From contig JAQWQC010000009.1 in NCBI GenBank assembly GCA_029245025.1, positions 1 through 55,972 of the forward strand: DNA of 55,972 bases, written 5' to 3'. Shown in pieces: positions 24,943 through 34,039 of this stretch; within the stretch, counting starts at the first letter, position 1; every line of letters starts with the position of its first letter. Below the pieces are notes generated by a model, which was not told the origin of the DNA, searched no databases, and saw only the letters and a list, made by a program, of their open reading frames with translations. The position numbers and the translations under genes are program-made. Origin of the DNA: Rhodospirillaceae bacterium (GTDB lineage: Bacteria; Pseudomonadota; Alphaproteobacteria; Rhodospirillales; Rhodospirillaceae).

Positions 24943-25680
24943 CTAAATCATCGCCATGCCGCCGTTCACATGCAAGGTCTGCCCGGTAACGTAAGCAGCT
25001 TCGTTAGAGGCAAGGTAGGCAACGGCAGCGGCAACGTCTTCGCTATCGCCGAAACGGCCAGCTGGGATCGCCGCCATCATGGCATCTCTTTGTTGGTCGT
25101 TCAGCGCGTCCGTCATAGGTGTGGCGATGAACCCTGGCGCTACACAGTTTGCCGTGATGCCCCGGCTTGCAACTTCTTGTGCCAGAGACTTGGTAAAACC
25201 AATCAGGCCCGCTTTAGACGCGGCGTAATTCACCTGACCTGCGTTGCCGGTCACCCCAACCACAGAAGTTATTGAAATGACCCGGCCAGCCCTGCGCTTC
25301 ATCATACCCTTGACGACAGACCGAGATAGCCGAAAGGCCACCGCCAAGTTCACACCAATAACATCCCAAAAATCTTCATCCTTCATTCGCAGGATAAGGC
25401 CATCGCGCGTAATACCAGCATTATTGACTAGTATATCGAGGGGTCCAGCAGCCGCTTCTGCATCTGCGATCAGAGAATCAACAGCATCTGTATCAGCCAG
25501 ATTGCACGGCACGGCATGAGCGCGATCTCCTAACTCAGAGGTCAACCCTGCAAGCACCTCTTCCCGGGTACCAGAAACAACAACTGTCGCGCCTTGATCG
25601 TGCAACGACCGGGCAATAGCGCCGCCAATGCCGCCAGTCGCACCGGTGACAAGAGCCGCCTTACCAGACAAATCAAACAT
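24943..25680 (-). CDS. fabG: 3-oxoacyl-ACP reductase
   Basis: A 245-residue short-chain dehydrogenase that reduces 3-oxoacyl-ACP with NADPH. The cofactor motif is TGATGGIGG (residues 12-20), the structural NNAG is at 86-89, and the catalytic Ser139, Tyr152 and Lys156 lie in SITSVVGVTGNAGQVNYAASK. The ATG at 25680 is chosen because GGAGAG stands 5 nt before it; a start four codons earlier falls inside that site. It lies between fabD (28 nt upstream) and acpP. Confidence 0.96.
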   Translation of the reverse strand: MFDLSGKAALVTGATGGIGGAIARSLHDQGATVVVSGTREEVLAGLTSELGDRAHAVPCNLADTDAVDSLIADAEAAAGPLDILVNNAGITRDGLILRMKDEDFWDVIGVNLAVAFRLSRSVVKGMMKRRAGRVISITSVVGVTGNAGQVNYAASKAGLIGFTKSLAQEVASRGITANCVAPGFIATPMTDALNDQQRDAMMAAIPAGRFGDSEDVAAAVAYLASNEAAYVTGQTLHVNGGMAMI

Positions 25681-25708
25681 CGCACTCTCCAATTGACTAA
25701 CGGCCGTT

Positions 25709-26653
25709 TCAAACGGTCTTGAGAAACCCTTCTAGATCGGCTGGCCCTTGCAAGCTCACCGCCATTAACTCCCGATCAATGCGACGGGCTAACCCGGTCA
25801 GCACTTTACCAGCGCCGACTTCAATCAGCGTGTCGACGCCCGCTTCCTTCATCAGCCCGACGCTCTCCCGCCAGCGCACCATGGCTGTCACCTGAGACAC
25901 CAAGAGCCGACGAATGTCGCCAGGATCAATCACACTTGCTGCTGTGGCGTTTGCGATCAGCGGCACCACAGGCGCCACGACTTCCACGTCGGCGAGAGCG
26001 GCCGCCATTACATCGGCGGCAGGCTGCATAAGAGAACAATGAAACGGTGCGCTCACCGTCAGCATGACCGCGCGTTTAGCACCCTTTTTCTTAGCCAACT
26101 CCACGGCACGCTCCACCGCAGCAGCGTTACCAGACACGACAACTTGGCCAGGCGCATTATCATTGGCTGCTGCACAAACTTGTCCGTCTCGGGCCGCTTC
26201 AGAAGCAACTTCCTGTGCAACATCTAGATCAAGCCCTATCAACGCAGCCATAGCGCCTTCCCCAACGGGTACCGCGTCTTGCATCGCCTTACCACGAATC
26301 TTCAACAGCTTTGCTGTATCAAAAACTGACAAAGCCCCAGCCGCGGCCAAGGCTGAATACTCACCGAGTGAATGTCCGGCCACATAACGCGCTGTGCTGC
26401 GGATCGATAACGAACTTTGACTTTCCAGAACCCTGGCGGCTGCCAGGCTCACGGCCATCAATGCCGGTTGAGCGTTCTCGGTCAGAGTTAATTCGTCTTC
26501 AGGACCCTCAAACATGAGTTTCGACAGGGGCTGCCTTAATGCCTCATCGACCTCTTGAAAGACCTCTTTGGCCTCCGAAAAGGCGTCATGTAGATCTTTT
26601 CCCATCCCAACGGCCTGTGATCCCTGCCCGGGAAATACGTATGCCCAGCTCAT
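25709..26653 (-). CDS. fabD: Malonyl-CoA:ACP transacylase
   Basis: A 314-residue transacylase that loads malonate from CoA onto ACP, supplying extender units to FabF. The nucleophilic Ser95 lies in GHSLGEYSAL, the N-terminus AYVFPGQGSQAVGMG is diagnostic, and the catalytic histidine follows in SAPFHCSLM. The ATG at 26653 has AGGGGGCGAAGAA upstream; a longer frame from 26683 is less likely. It is the first gene of the fabD-fabG-acpP-fabF-mltG unit, and is divergent from rpsF. Confidence 0.96.
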   Translation of the reverse strand: MSWAYVFPGQGSQAVGMGKDLHDAFSEAKEVFQEVDEALRQPLSKLMFEGPEDELTLTENAQPALMAVSLAAARVLESQSSLSIRSTARYVAGHSLGEYSALAAAGALSVFDTAKLLKIRGKAMQDAVPVGEGAMAALIGLDLDVAQEVASEAARDGQVCAAANDNAPGQVVVSGNAAAVERAVELAKKKGAKRAVMLTVSAPFHCSLMQPAADVMAAALADVEVVAPVVPLIANATAASVIDPGDIRRLLVSQVTAMVRWRESVGLMKEAGVDTLIEVGAGKVLTGLARRIDRELMAVSLQGPADLEGFLKTV

Positions 26654-26801
26654 TTCTTCGCCCCCTAGACTCATTTGCCTCAACGTATAAATCCGCCTCT
26701 ATCACAAGGTTTAAGGCCAGGATTCCGCGGTGCTGTCAAGCAACCGGAACGAGCGCTAGCTTCGAGAATGCAGAAACCCAAGAAAATCCAAGTGTCTTCC
26801 C

Positions 26802-26829
26802 TTGCTGGGGCTATGGAAATGTGTATATT
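26802..26829 (+). promoter_or_regulatory. Putative promoter of the rpsF operon
   Basis: TTGCTG at 26802-26807 is separated by 16 nt from TATATT at 26824-26829, a fair sigma-70-type promoter about 95 nt before the rpsF start. Its place between divergent fabD and rpsF and its direction fit the ribosomal operon. Confidence 0.5.
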
Positions 26830-26835
26830 CCGCGC

Positions 26836-26921
26836 CTTCATAACTCCTTGCCGGTCTAACCGGCTATGCCCGGAGATCATGGGATCAACGGGAAGAGAGA
26901 AGCCATAAGGAGAGCATTCTC
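26836..26921 (+). promoter_or_regulatory. rpsF leader, possible S6:S18 autoregulatory site
   Basis: The leader contains the hairpin GCCGG-tctaa-CCGGC (26850-26864) followed by a CCCGG element and ends with an AAGGAGAGC ribosome site. Leaders of rpsF-rpsR operons in many bacteria bind the S6:S18 complex for feedback control. The position fits, but I could not verify the conserved motif by eye, so this is inference. Confidence 0.35.
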
Positions 26922-27362
26922 ATGCCACTCTACGAGAGCGTGGTCATTGCGCGTCAGGATATTTCGGCGACACAAGTCGACACCCTGGCTGACGATCTGA
27001 CCAAGATTATAGAAGACAACGGCGGATCCGTTGCCAAACGTGAACACTGGGGCCTTAGAAGCCTAACCTTCCGGATCAAGAAAAACCGCAAAGGCCATTA
27101 CGTGCTGTTCAACATGGATGCACCTGCTGCAGCCGTGTCTGAATACGAGCGCCTCATGCGTCTTAACGAAGACATTTTGCGCTATATGACCATTCGGGTT
27201 GATGAACACGATGAAGGTCAGTCCGCTATTCTCACCAATAAAGGTCGCCCGAGCGGACGCCGCGAAGGTGGACCAGGTGGCGGCGGTGGCCGTTTTGACT
27301 CCGGACGCGGTCGGCCGCCTCGGGATGATGCACCCGCCACCACTAAACAAGGAGAAAGCTAA
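26922..27362 (+). CDS. rpsF: 30S ribosomal protein bS6
   Basis: A 146-residue bS6. The core (residues 1-95) has the familiar [12 protein letters not shown] start and the segment [25 protein letters not shown]. The C-terminus carries a low-complexity tail rich in glycine, arginine and aspartate (residues 105-146), longer than E. coli S6 before its glutamate tailing but usual in Alphaproteobacteria. S6 pairs with S18 on the platform of the small subunit. Its TAA overlaps the rpsR ATG by one base (TAATG), so the two are translationally coupled. Confidence 0.97.
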   Translation: MPLYESVVIARQDISATQVDTLADDLTKIIEDNGGSVAKREHWGLRSLTFRIKKNRKGHYVLFNMDAPAAAVSEYERLMRLNEDILRYMTIRVDEHDEGQSAILTNKGRPSGRREGGPGGGGGRFDSGRGRPPRDDAPATTKQGES

Positions 27363-27598
27363 TGGCCATGGGTCGTAAACCTTTCTTCCGTCGTCGCAAA
27401 AGTTGCCCGTTCACAGGGTCAAACGCACCGAAGATCGATTACAAAGACGTCAAGCTTTTGCAGCGTTACATTTCGGAGCGAGGCAAAATCGTGCCGAGCC
27501 GAATCACTGCCGTCTCTGCAAAGAAGCAACGCGAACTTGCCCGCGCTATTAAGCGTGCTCGTTTTCTTGCTCTTCTTCCCTACGTGTTAAGCGAATAG
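27362..27598 (+). CDS. rpsR: 30S ribosomal protein bS18
   Basis: A 78-residue bS18 with the signature [22 protein letters not shown] and the basic C-terminal [20 protein letters not shown]. It forms a heterodimer with bS6 and binds 16S rRNA on the platform. A second in-frame ATG at 27368 is possible, but AAGGAGAAAGCT is well placed for the first. Standard operon position between rpsF and rplI. Confidence 0.97.
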   Translation: MAMGRKPFFRRRKSCPFTGSNAPKIDYKDVKLLQRYISERGKIVPSRITAVSAKKQRELARAIKRARFLALLPYVLSE

Positions 27599-27608
27599 GG
27601 GGCACATC

Positions 27609-28259
27609 ATGGACGTAATTTTATTAGAACGGATCGACAAGCTCGGACAGATGGGCGATGTCGTGAAAGTTAAAACCGGCTATGCACGAAACTTCCTGTT
27701 ACCGCAGAAAAAGGCCCTTCGCGCCACTGACGCCAATCGCACATACTTTGAAAGCCGTCGTAGTGAGCTAGAAGCGATCAACCTTGAGCGTAAGGGTGAA
27801 GCCGAAGCCGTTGCGAAAAAGATGGACGGCATGCACTTGGTGTTGGTTCGCCAAGCGGGTGAAGGTGGCCAGCTCTATGGCTCCGTCACAGCACGTGATG
27901 TTGCCGATGCTCTTAAAGAAGATGGCGTCAAGATGGACAGCGCTCAAGTGGAGCTAAACGCGGTCATTAAACAGCTAGGTAAATACACAGTACCTGTCAA
28001 ACTTCATCCTGAAGTTAGCGTCGACATAAGCGTCACTGTTTCCCGTTCAATGGATCAGGCTGATATTGATGCCGCTGGCGCTCTGCTCGAACGTGAAGAA
28101 GACGCGGCAGAAGCTATCGCACAAGAGCACGAAGCTGAACAGGCGCGGGACGAAGAACTCGATACGCAACCTGCTGATGAAGCCAAAGCAGCGGCTGAGG
28201 CAGAAAAAACTGATGCTCCAGCGATCGAAGAAACTAAGGGCGCCGAAGACAAAGGCTAA
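27609..28259 (+). CDS. rplI: 50S ribosomal protein bL9 with an acidic C-terminal extension
   Basis: A 216-residue bL9. The N-terminal rRNA-binding domain has [21 protein letters not shown], followed by the long linker helix and the C-terminal domain ending near residue 150 ([12 protein letters not shown]). Beyond that lies an extension of about 60 residues rich in glutamate, alanine and aspartate, absent from E. coli L9 (149 residues). Alphaproteobacterial L9 proteins often have such tails, though this one is long. It is the last gene of the operon, followed by a strong terminator. Confidence 0.96.
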   Translation: MDVILLERIDKLGQMGDVVKVKTGYARNFLLPQKKALRATDANRTYFESRRSELEAINLERKGEAEAVAKKMDGMHLVLVRQAGEGGQLYGSVTARDVADALKEDGVKMDSAQVELNAVIKQLGKYTVPVKLHPEVSVDISVTVSRSMDQADIDAAGALLEREEDAAEAIAQEHEAEQARDEELDTQPADEAKAAAEAEKTDAPAIEETKGAEDKG

Positions 28260-28287
28260 CGATACAGTTGCCCTAGGGCACTTATTG

Positions 28288-28320
28288 AAAACGCCGGTCC
28301 AAGGACCGGCGTTTTTATTT
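28288..28320 (+). terminator. Rho-independent terminator of rpsF-rpsR-rplI
   Basis: AAACGCCGGTCC (28289-28300) and GGACCGGCGTTT (28303-28314) form a 12-bp stem around a 2-nt loop, in practice 10-11 bp with a small loop, followed by TTTTTATTT. It lies 30 nt after the rplI stop. Confidence 0.92.
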
Positions 28321-28408
28321 AGGCCGACTCGCGTTTATCCCCAGGTTACACAGAAGCCCACAGGAAATTGGCCGTGAAGCCTGAGACTATTGTTGATATG
28401 GTCCGACC

Positions 28409-29935
28409 ATGAACCCTCCGGCTGGCCCAGTTCTAGCGACGGATTCGTCTGATCACGGCGTTTTCCGATCGCCACCGCACAACCTCGAAGCTGAGCGGGC
28501 ATTGCTCGGCGCGATCATGCTCAACAACCGGGCCTACGAAGCGGTCTCAGACTATCTCCGTGCCGAGCATTTTTCAGATGCAGTGCATACTAAAGTTTTC
28601 GAGGCAGCGGCCCGCTTGATGGAACAAGGTCATCAAGCAAACCCCATCACCCTTAAGACTTACCTCGAACAAGATTCACTCATTCAAGATGCCGGGGGAA
28701 TGGCTTTTCTCACGGGTTTGGCCAATTCCGTAGTCACCATTATCAACGCCGGAGATTACGGTCGCCTTATTTATGATCTCTATCTTCGCCGCGAGTTGAT
28801 CAATGTTGGTCAAGATATGGTGAATGAGGCTTTTGATTCTGACTTGGATCAAACCGCGCTCAATCAAATCGAGACCTCGGAACAAAAGCTGTTTGACCTC
28901 TCCTCTAAAGGCGAGACAGAAGGTGGCTTTCAACACTTCGAGGGCGCCCTCACTGACGCCATTGATATGGCAGAGGCGGCCCACAGACGAGATGGTGCGC
29001 TGTCGGGAACAACAACAGGATTGAAAGATCTCGACTCAAAACTTGGGGGTCTACACCCTTCCGATCTTCTAATTCTTGCTGGGCGCCCCGCCATGGGTAA
29101 AACCGCCCTAGCAACAACCATCGCCTTTAACGCCGCGGCACACTTCCAAAATACAGATCGGGAAGAGGATCGCGGCAAGTTGGTGGCTTTTTTCTCATTG
29201 GAAATGAGTTCCGAACAACTGGCAACGCGCATTCTCGCCGAGCGCGCACGACTCAGCTCACATGACATTCGCACGGGACGATTGGCCCATGACGATTTTG
29301 GGCGATTGGTCTCGGCCAGTCAGGAGCTGTACGCGCTGCCTTTGTTCATCGACGACACGGCCGCGATTACCATTTCGGCTATGCGCACGCGGTGTCGTCG
29401 ACTGGCTAGGCAGGCAAGGACAGAAAAACACAATGGCCTCGGCTTGATCGTTGTGGACTATTTGCAGCTTCTTGATGCTGCGTCTTCCAATCGCAGCGAC
29501 AACCGTGTTCAAGAAATCTCCGCCATCAGCCGCGGTTTGAAAGCTCTGGCCAAAGAACTTGATGTTCCGGTCCTCGCTTTGTCACAGCTTTCTCGTGCAG
29601 TCGAACAACGTGAAGACAAGCGGCCACAGCTTTCCGACCTGCGTGAGTCAGGATCGATCGAGCAAGACGCGGACGCCGTGATGTTCGTTTATCGTGAAGA
29701 GTATTACCTGGAGCGCAAGCAGCCGCAGCGTGAATCCTATGACCGTGAAGACCTCTATCAAGAGAAAATGCTTAAGTGGCAAAGCGACATGGAGACTGTG
29801 CACAACATGGCGGAAGTGATCATTGGCAAACAACGTCATGGTCCGACAGGCACCGTGAAACTTCTGTTCGAGCCTAGCTTCACCCATTTCGACAATCTTG
29901 CCGACATGAGTCACTTGCCGGAAGAAATAGGCTGA
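28409..29935 (+). CDS. dnaB: Replicative DNA helicase DnaB
   Basis: A 508-residue hexameric helicase that unwinds DNA ahead of the replisome. The N-terminal domain has PPHNLEAERALLGAIMLNN; the RecA-like C-terminal domain has Walker A AGRPAMGKTALA, Walker B IVVDYLQLL and the SQLSRAVEQREDKRPQLSDLRESGSIEQDAD motif. No intein is present and the length is typical for the alphaproteobacterial protein. The reading frame runs uninterrupted from the ATG at 28409. It begins the long plus-strand run to 38654; alr follows after 6 nt. rplI-dnaB-alr-radA order is conserved in this class. Confidence 0.97.
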   Translation: MNPPAGPVLATDSSDHGVFRSPPHNLEAERALLGAIMLNNRAYEAVSDYLRAEHFSDAVHTKVFEAAARLMEQGHQANPITLKTYLEQDSLIQDAGGMAFLTGLANSVVTIINAGDYGRLIYDLYLRRELINVGQDMVNEAFDSDLDQTALNQIETSEQKLFDLSSKGETEGGFQHFEGALTDAIDMAEAAHRRDGALSGTTTGLKDLDSKLGGLHPSDLLILAGRPAMGKTALATTIAFNAAAHFQNTDREEDRGKLVAFFSLEMSSEQLATRILAERARLSSHDIRTGRLAHDDFGRLVSASQELYALPLFIDDTAAITISAMRTRCRRLARQARTEKHNGLGLIVVDYLQLLDAASSNRSDNRVQEISAISRGLKALAKELDVPVLALSQLSRAVEQREDKRPQLSDLRESGSIEQDADAVMFVYREEYYLERKQPQRESYDREDLYQEKMLKWQSDMETVHNMAEVIIGKQRHGPTGTVKLLFEPSFTHFDNLADMSHLPEEIG

Positions 29936-29941
29936 CGCTCA

Positions 29942-31099
29942 ATGTCGGATCCAAATGCTCCGGTCTCGGCCGACCAGGCAGGCGCGGTTCTAACCATCGA
30001 CCTTGCCGCCATAACCGAAAATTGGCGCCTCCTGAGCAAAAAACTCAAACCTGGGTGCGATTGCGGCGCTGTTGTTAAGGCAGATGCCTATGGATTGGGA
30101 GCCGCCAATGTTGCCGCGGCACTGGCTAGGGCGGGCTGTAAGACGTTCTATGTCGCACTCCTGAGTGAAGGCATTAACCTGCGTAAGGCGGTTGGTCGAG
30201 GCCCTCGCATCATTGTCATGCATGGTGTTAACCCAGGCCTTGAAAGTGAAGTCTTCAAGCACAGTTTAATCCCAGTACTCAGCACGCCAGATCAAATTCT
30301 GGCATGGCGCACCTTTGCGACCGACACTGGCGTCTTGCAAGAAACGCTAATCCAGATTGACACAGGTATGAATCGTCTCGGCTTGAGTGAGGCTGAGTTT
30401 ACCAACCATCTCAACGACCCAAATGGCTTTCAAGGCCTTACACCCCTTGCCCTGATGAGCCATCTCGCCTGTGCTGGAACACCAGAGCATCCACTCAACA
30501 CCATGCAACTCGAAAAATTTACGCGTGCGCTCAGCGCCTTCCGTAGCAAGTTCCCTGATGCAAAAGGCACCCTAAGTAACAGCTCGGGCATTTTCCTTGG
30601 TGAGGGCTGGCACTTTGATTATGCCCGCCCTGGGGCCTCGCTCTATGGCCTTAACCCGCAACCGGACACTAAAAACCCAATGCTGCCGGTGGTTCGTTTG
30701 CAAGCCAAAATCCTTCAGATTCGGCGCGTTGACAGCACCCAGACCGTTGGATACGGTGCCACCTTCGAAGCTACTGATGGGATGAAATTGGCAACAGTTT
30801 CAATAGGTTATGCTGATGGCTTCCTGCGCTCCCTGAGCAACGCAGGGCAGGCTCAGCTAGATGGAATTCCCATTCGGGTTGCCGGCATTGTTTCGATGGA
30901 TTTACTGACCTTTGATATTTCCAATGTCCCAGATTCAAGTGCAAGGCCCGGCGCCATGATCGACATTATCGCAGAACATTCAACCGCAGACGACCTGGCG
31001 CGCGACGCCGGGACGATCGGATATGAAGTGCTTACCAGCCTTGGTCATCGGTATGCCCGTCGCTACCTTCCAGATTCTGTTCCTGGACTTGGCTCATGA
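29942..31099 (+). CDS. alr: Alanine racemase
   Basis: A 385-residue PLP enzyme interconverting L- and D-alanine for peptidoglycan. The PLP-binding Lys46 lies in VVKADAYGLGA; the substrate-side tyrosine is in the C-terminal domain in QTVGYGATFEA, and SIGYADGFLRSLSNAG is also characteristic. Length and domain order (TIM barrel then beta domain) are normal. Its stop overlaps the mlaE start by 4 nt (ATGA), indicating coupling. Confidence 0.95.
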   Translation: MSDPNAPVSADQAGAVLTIDLAAITENWRLLSKKLKPGCDCGAVVKADAYGLGAANVAAALARAGCKTFYVALLSEGINLRKAVGRGPRIIVMHGVNPGLESEVFKHSLIPVLSTPDQILAWRTFATDTGVLQETLIQIDTGMNRLGLSEAEFTNHLNDPNGFQGLTPLALMSHLACAGTPEHPLNTMQLEKFTRALSAFRSKFPDAKGTLSNSSGIFLGEGWHFDYARPGASLYGLNPQPDTKNPMLPVVRLQAKILQIRRVDSTQTVGYGATFEATDGMKLATVSIGYADGFLRSLSNAGQAQLDGIPIRVAGIVSMDLLTFDISNVPDSSARPGAMIDIIAEHSTADDLARDAGTIGYEVLTSLGHRYARRYLPDSVPGLGS

Positions 31100-31869
31100 A
31101 TTTTCTCGCGTTGATCGGCCGTGTTGTACTTCGGTTTCTTGAACAGCTGGGTCGCTTCACGCTCTTTACTCTGACGTCTGTGTCTCATTGTGTGCGACCA
31201 CCAATCTTTCCGCGCTTGATCGGCCGGCAAATGATCGACATTGGATACTATTCTCTTCCGGTCGTTGGATTGACGGCAATTTTCTCTGGCATGGTCCTTG
31301 CGTTGCAAAGTTATACGGGCTTTGCCCGATTCAACGCGGAGAGCGCCATCGCCAATGTGGTTGTGCTCTCTCTCACGAGAGAGCTTGGTCCCGTCCTTGC
31401 TGGGCTAATGGTCGCCGGGCGTATTGGCGCTTCCATGGCTGCAGAGATCGGCACCATGCGGGTCACCGAACAGATTGATGCCCTGACAACGCTGTCGACT
31501 AACCCATACAAGTACCTGATTGTGCCGCGGTTGATTGCTGGGCTTTTGATGCTGCCGTTGCTAGTTCTCGTTGCAGATATTATTGGCGTATTCGGCGGCT
31601 ACATCGTTGGTGTATACAAGCTAGGATTTAATCCCAACGTTTATCTATCCAACACCATAGACTTCCTTGAGCCCATAGACGTCATTTCAGGCCTCGTCAA
31701 AGCTGCGGTGTTTGGATTCATTATTGCGCTAATGGGTTGCTACAACGGTTTCAACTCCAAGGGAGGAGCTCAGGGTGTAGGCAGCGCCACAACCAACGCA
31801 GTGGTGTCATCCTCAATCCTGATCTTGGTCTTTAATTACATGATCACTGAACTATTCTTTTCCGTATGA
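31096..31869 (+). CDS. mlaE: Lipid-asymmetry ABC transporter permease (MlaE family)
   Basis: A 257-residue inner-membrane permease of the MlaE/DUF140 family. About five to six hydrophobic segments are visible, with the family stretches FSGMVLALQSYTGFARF and RELGPVLAGLMVAGRIGASMAAEIGTMRVTEQIDAL. Such proteins move phospholipids between the inner membrane and a periplasmic MlaD-type protein to maintain outer-membrane asymmetry. Only mlaE and mlaF are present here; the MCE-domain mlaD, mlaC and mlaB partners are not adjacent. It overlaps both alr (4 nt) and mlaF (4 nt). Confidence 0.92.
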   Translation: MNFLALIGRVVLRFLEQLGRFTLFTLTSVSHCVRPPIFPRLIGRQMIDIGYYSLPVVGLTAIFSGMVLALQSYTGFARFNAESAIANVVVLSLTRELGPVLAGLMVAGRIGASMAAEIGTMRVTEQIDALTTLSTNPYKYLIVPRLIAGLLMLPLLVLVADIIGVFGGYIVGVYKLGFNPNVYLSNTIDFLEPIDVISGLVKAAVFGFIIALMGCYNGFNSKGGAQGVGSATTNAVVSSSILILVFNYMITELFFSV

Positions 31870-32639
31870 GCACGCCGCCAAAAATTCATCTTGAGAACGT
31901 CTGCAAGAGTTTCGGAACCAAAGACGTACTCACCGGAATTGACCTAGACATCGCGCCTGCGGAATCTGTCGTCGTTATAGGAGGATCAGGCACAGGCAAG
32001 TCCGTGTTGTTGAAATGCGTCCTAGGGCTGCTAACGGCTGATTTAGGCACCATCGAAGTGGATGGAACTGATGTCACCCATGTGGCTGCCAATGACCGCG
32101 ACGAGACCAACAAAAAATTCGGGATGTTGTTTCAGGGTGGAGCGTTGTTTGACAGCATACCGGTTTGGGAGAACGTCGCCTTCGGTTTGATACAGGGCTC
32201 GAGCATGAGCCGCGCCGAGGCCAAAGAACGATCAATTGAGACTTTAGCCAAGGTCGGATTGTCTGAGGATGTTGGAGCCCTCTCTCCCGCGGAGCTATCC
32301 GGCGGTATGCAAAAGCGTGTTGGCCTCGCCCGCGCCATAGCAGGCTCACCCGAGATCGTCTTTTTTGACGAACCGACCACCGGTCTAGACCCCATCATGG
32401 CCGACGTTATCAACGACCTCATCGTGACCTGCGTTAAAGACCAAGGCATCACGGCGCTTTCTATCACCCATGACATGGCCTCTGCCCGCAAAATCGGCGA
32501 CCGCATTGCCATGCTGTATCACGGCAAGCTGATCTGGATTGGCGCGGCGGAAGATGTCGATCACTCGGGTAACGACTACGTTAATCAGTTTGTTCATGGG
32601 CGTGCAGACGGACCGATCCACATGGAGCTGCGGCGGTAA
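31866..32639 (+). CDS. mlaF: Lipid-asymmetry ABC transporter ATPase (MlaF family)
   Basis: A 257-residue ATPase that partners MlaE. Walker A is IGGSGTGKSVLLK, the Q-loop region is GMLFQGGALFDSIPVWENVAFGL (a characteristic MlaF sequence), the signature is LSGGMQKRVGLARAI, Walker B is IVFFDEPTTGLDP and the H-loop is SITHDMASA. It couples ATP hydrolysis to lipid movement at the inner membrane. Four-base overlap with mlaE and a 6-nt gap to radA indicate one transcript. Confidence 0.93.
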   Translation: MSTPPKIHLENVCKSFGTKDVLTGIDLDIAPAESVVVIGGSGTGKSVLLKCVLGLLTADLGTIEVDGTDVTHVAANDRDETNKKFGMLFQGGALFDSIPVWENVAFGLIQGSSMSRAEAKERSIETLAKVGLSEDVGALSPAELSGGMQKRVGLARAIAGSPEIVFFDEPTTGLDPIMADVINDLIVTCVKDQGITALSITHDMASARKIGDRIAMLYHGKLIWIGAAEDVDHSGNDYVNQFVHGRADGPIHMELRR

Positions 32640-32645
32640 GCACGA

Positions 32646-34013
32646 ATGGCCAAAACCCAAGCGCAATTCGTTTGCCAGTCCTGCGGTGCAGTCTATTCAA
32701 AATGGGCTGGCAAGTGTGACTCTTGCAATGAGTGGAATACACTTGCAGAGGAAGCCGGTTCGGGCGCGCTCCCTAAAGGGGTAAGCGGTGGTAAAGGCGG
32801 TAAAGCAATCTCATTTGTCGGGCTCAAGGGCAAAACAGCGGCGCCACCACGACTAAAGACCGGCATCGCTGAGCTCGATCGCGTCTGTGGCGGAGGGTTA
32901 GTAGCGGGCTCAGCCATTTTGGTTGGTGGCGATCCGGGTATCGGTAAATCGACACTGCTTCTCCAAGCCACCGGAGCAGTCGCAGCTGGCGCAAAGTGTC
33001 TCTATATCACCGGTGAAGAAGCCGTGGATCAAGTTCGTCTGCGCGCCGCGCGCCTTGGCCTGGAAAATGCACCTGTGGAACTCGCGGCTGCGACCAATGT
33101 CAGAGACATCGCCGCCAGCCTTGACGTCAATGACGGCGCTGACCTTGTGGTTATCGATTCCATCCAGACCATGTACACAGATGCCATTGATTCAGCGCCT
33201 GGCACCGTCACACAGGTGCGGACCTGTTCTCACGAGCTTATCCGCATAGCCAAGAAACGCGGCTTCACGTTGTTTCTGGTTGGCCACGTCACAAAGGAAG
33301 GCACTCTTGCGGGACCGCGGGTTCTAGAGCATATGGTTGATACCGTGCTCTATTTTGAAGGTGAGCGCGGTCATCATTTCCGTATTCTTAGGGCGGTGAA
33401 AAACCGCTTCGGCGCCACAGATGAAATCGGCGTCTTTGAGATGGCCGATGCCGGTCTAGCCGAAGTCCCCAACCCCTCTGCCCTATTCTTGGCGGAGCGA
33501 CGGGGCAACGTGTCCGGCAGTTGCGTGTTCGCGGGACTGGAAGGCACACGACCCATGCTGGTCGAGATTCAAGCTCTGGTGGCACCGTCAAGCCTAGGCA
33601 CCGCCAGGCGCACCGTCGTTGGCTGGGATTCAGGGCGGCTCGCGATGATCGCCGCGGTCCTGGAATCACGTTGTGGACTTGCACTTGGCGGGCATGACAT
33701 TTATTTGAACGTGGCCGGTGGGTTGCGCGTGTCCGAACCGGCAGCTGATGCGGCAGTGGCCGCGGCATTGGTCTCGTCCTTTCGGGATTCTCCTGTATCT
33801 TCGGGTGCCGTGGTGTTTGGTGAGATCGGTCTGTCCGGCGAAATCCGGGCCGTCACGCAAATGGATCAACGCCTGCGGGAAGCGGCAAAATTAGGGTTCA
33901 CAGAAGCATGGATGCCCAAGAACTCAGGTCGCCGCAAACAGCCCATGGACTCAAAGTCTGTCAGCATCGAGTCCTTGGGTCATGTACAGGCCTTGGTGGA
34001 CAAATTCTCATGA
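32646..34013 (+). CDS. radA: DNA repair protein RadA
   Basis: A 455-residue RadA/Sms, a RecA-related branch-migration ATPase in recombinational repair. An N-terminal C4 zinc finger uses Cys10, Cys13, Cys24 and Cys27; the ATPase domain has Walker A GGDPGIGKSTLL and the RadA-specific KNRFGATDEIGVFEM; the C-terminal Lon-like domain includes LAVSEPA-like RVSEPAADAAVAAAL and FGEIGLSGEIRAV. All key motifs are intact and the length is normal. It follows mlaF by 6 nt and precedes cvpA by 26 nt. Confidence 0.96.
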   Translation: MAKTQAQFVCQSCGAVYSKWAGKCDSCNEWNTLAEEAGSGALPKGVSGGKGGKAISFVGLKGKTAAPPRLKTGIAELDRVCGGGLVAGSAILVGGDPGIGKSTLLLQATGAVAAGAKCLYITGEEAVDQVRLRAARLGLENAPVELAAATNVRDIAASLDVNDGADLVVIDSIQTMYTDAIDSAPGTVTQVRTCSHELIRIAKKRGFTLFLVGHVTKEGTLAGPRVLEHMVDTVLYFEGERGHHFRILRAVKNRFGATDEIGVFEMADAGLAEVPNPSALFLAERRGNVSGSCVFAGLEGTRPMLVEIQALVAPSSLGTARRTVVGWDSGRLAMIAAVLESRCGLALGGHDIYLNVAGGLRVSEPAADAAVAAALVSSFRDSPVSSGAVVFGEIGLSGEIRAVTQMDQRLREAAKLGFTEAWMPKNSGRRKQPMDSKSVSIESLGHVQALVDKFS

Positions 34014-34039
34014 CCCTAAAAAACACCACGGCCAAATAG

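Noticed and set aside
24532-25275. Plus-strand frame of 247 codons across acpP and fabG
   Set aside because: It is antisense to two well-supported genes and spans their intergenic gap without any protein-like motif.
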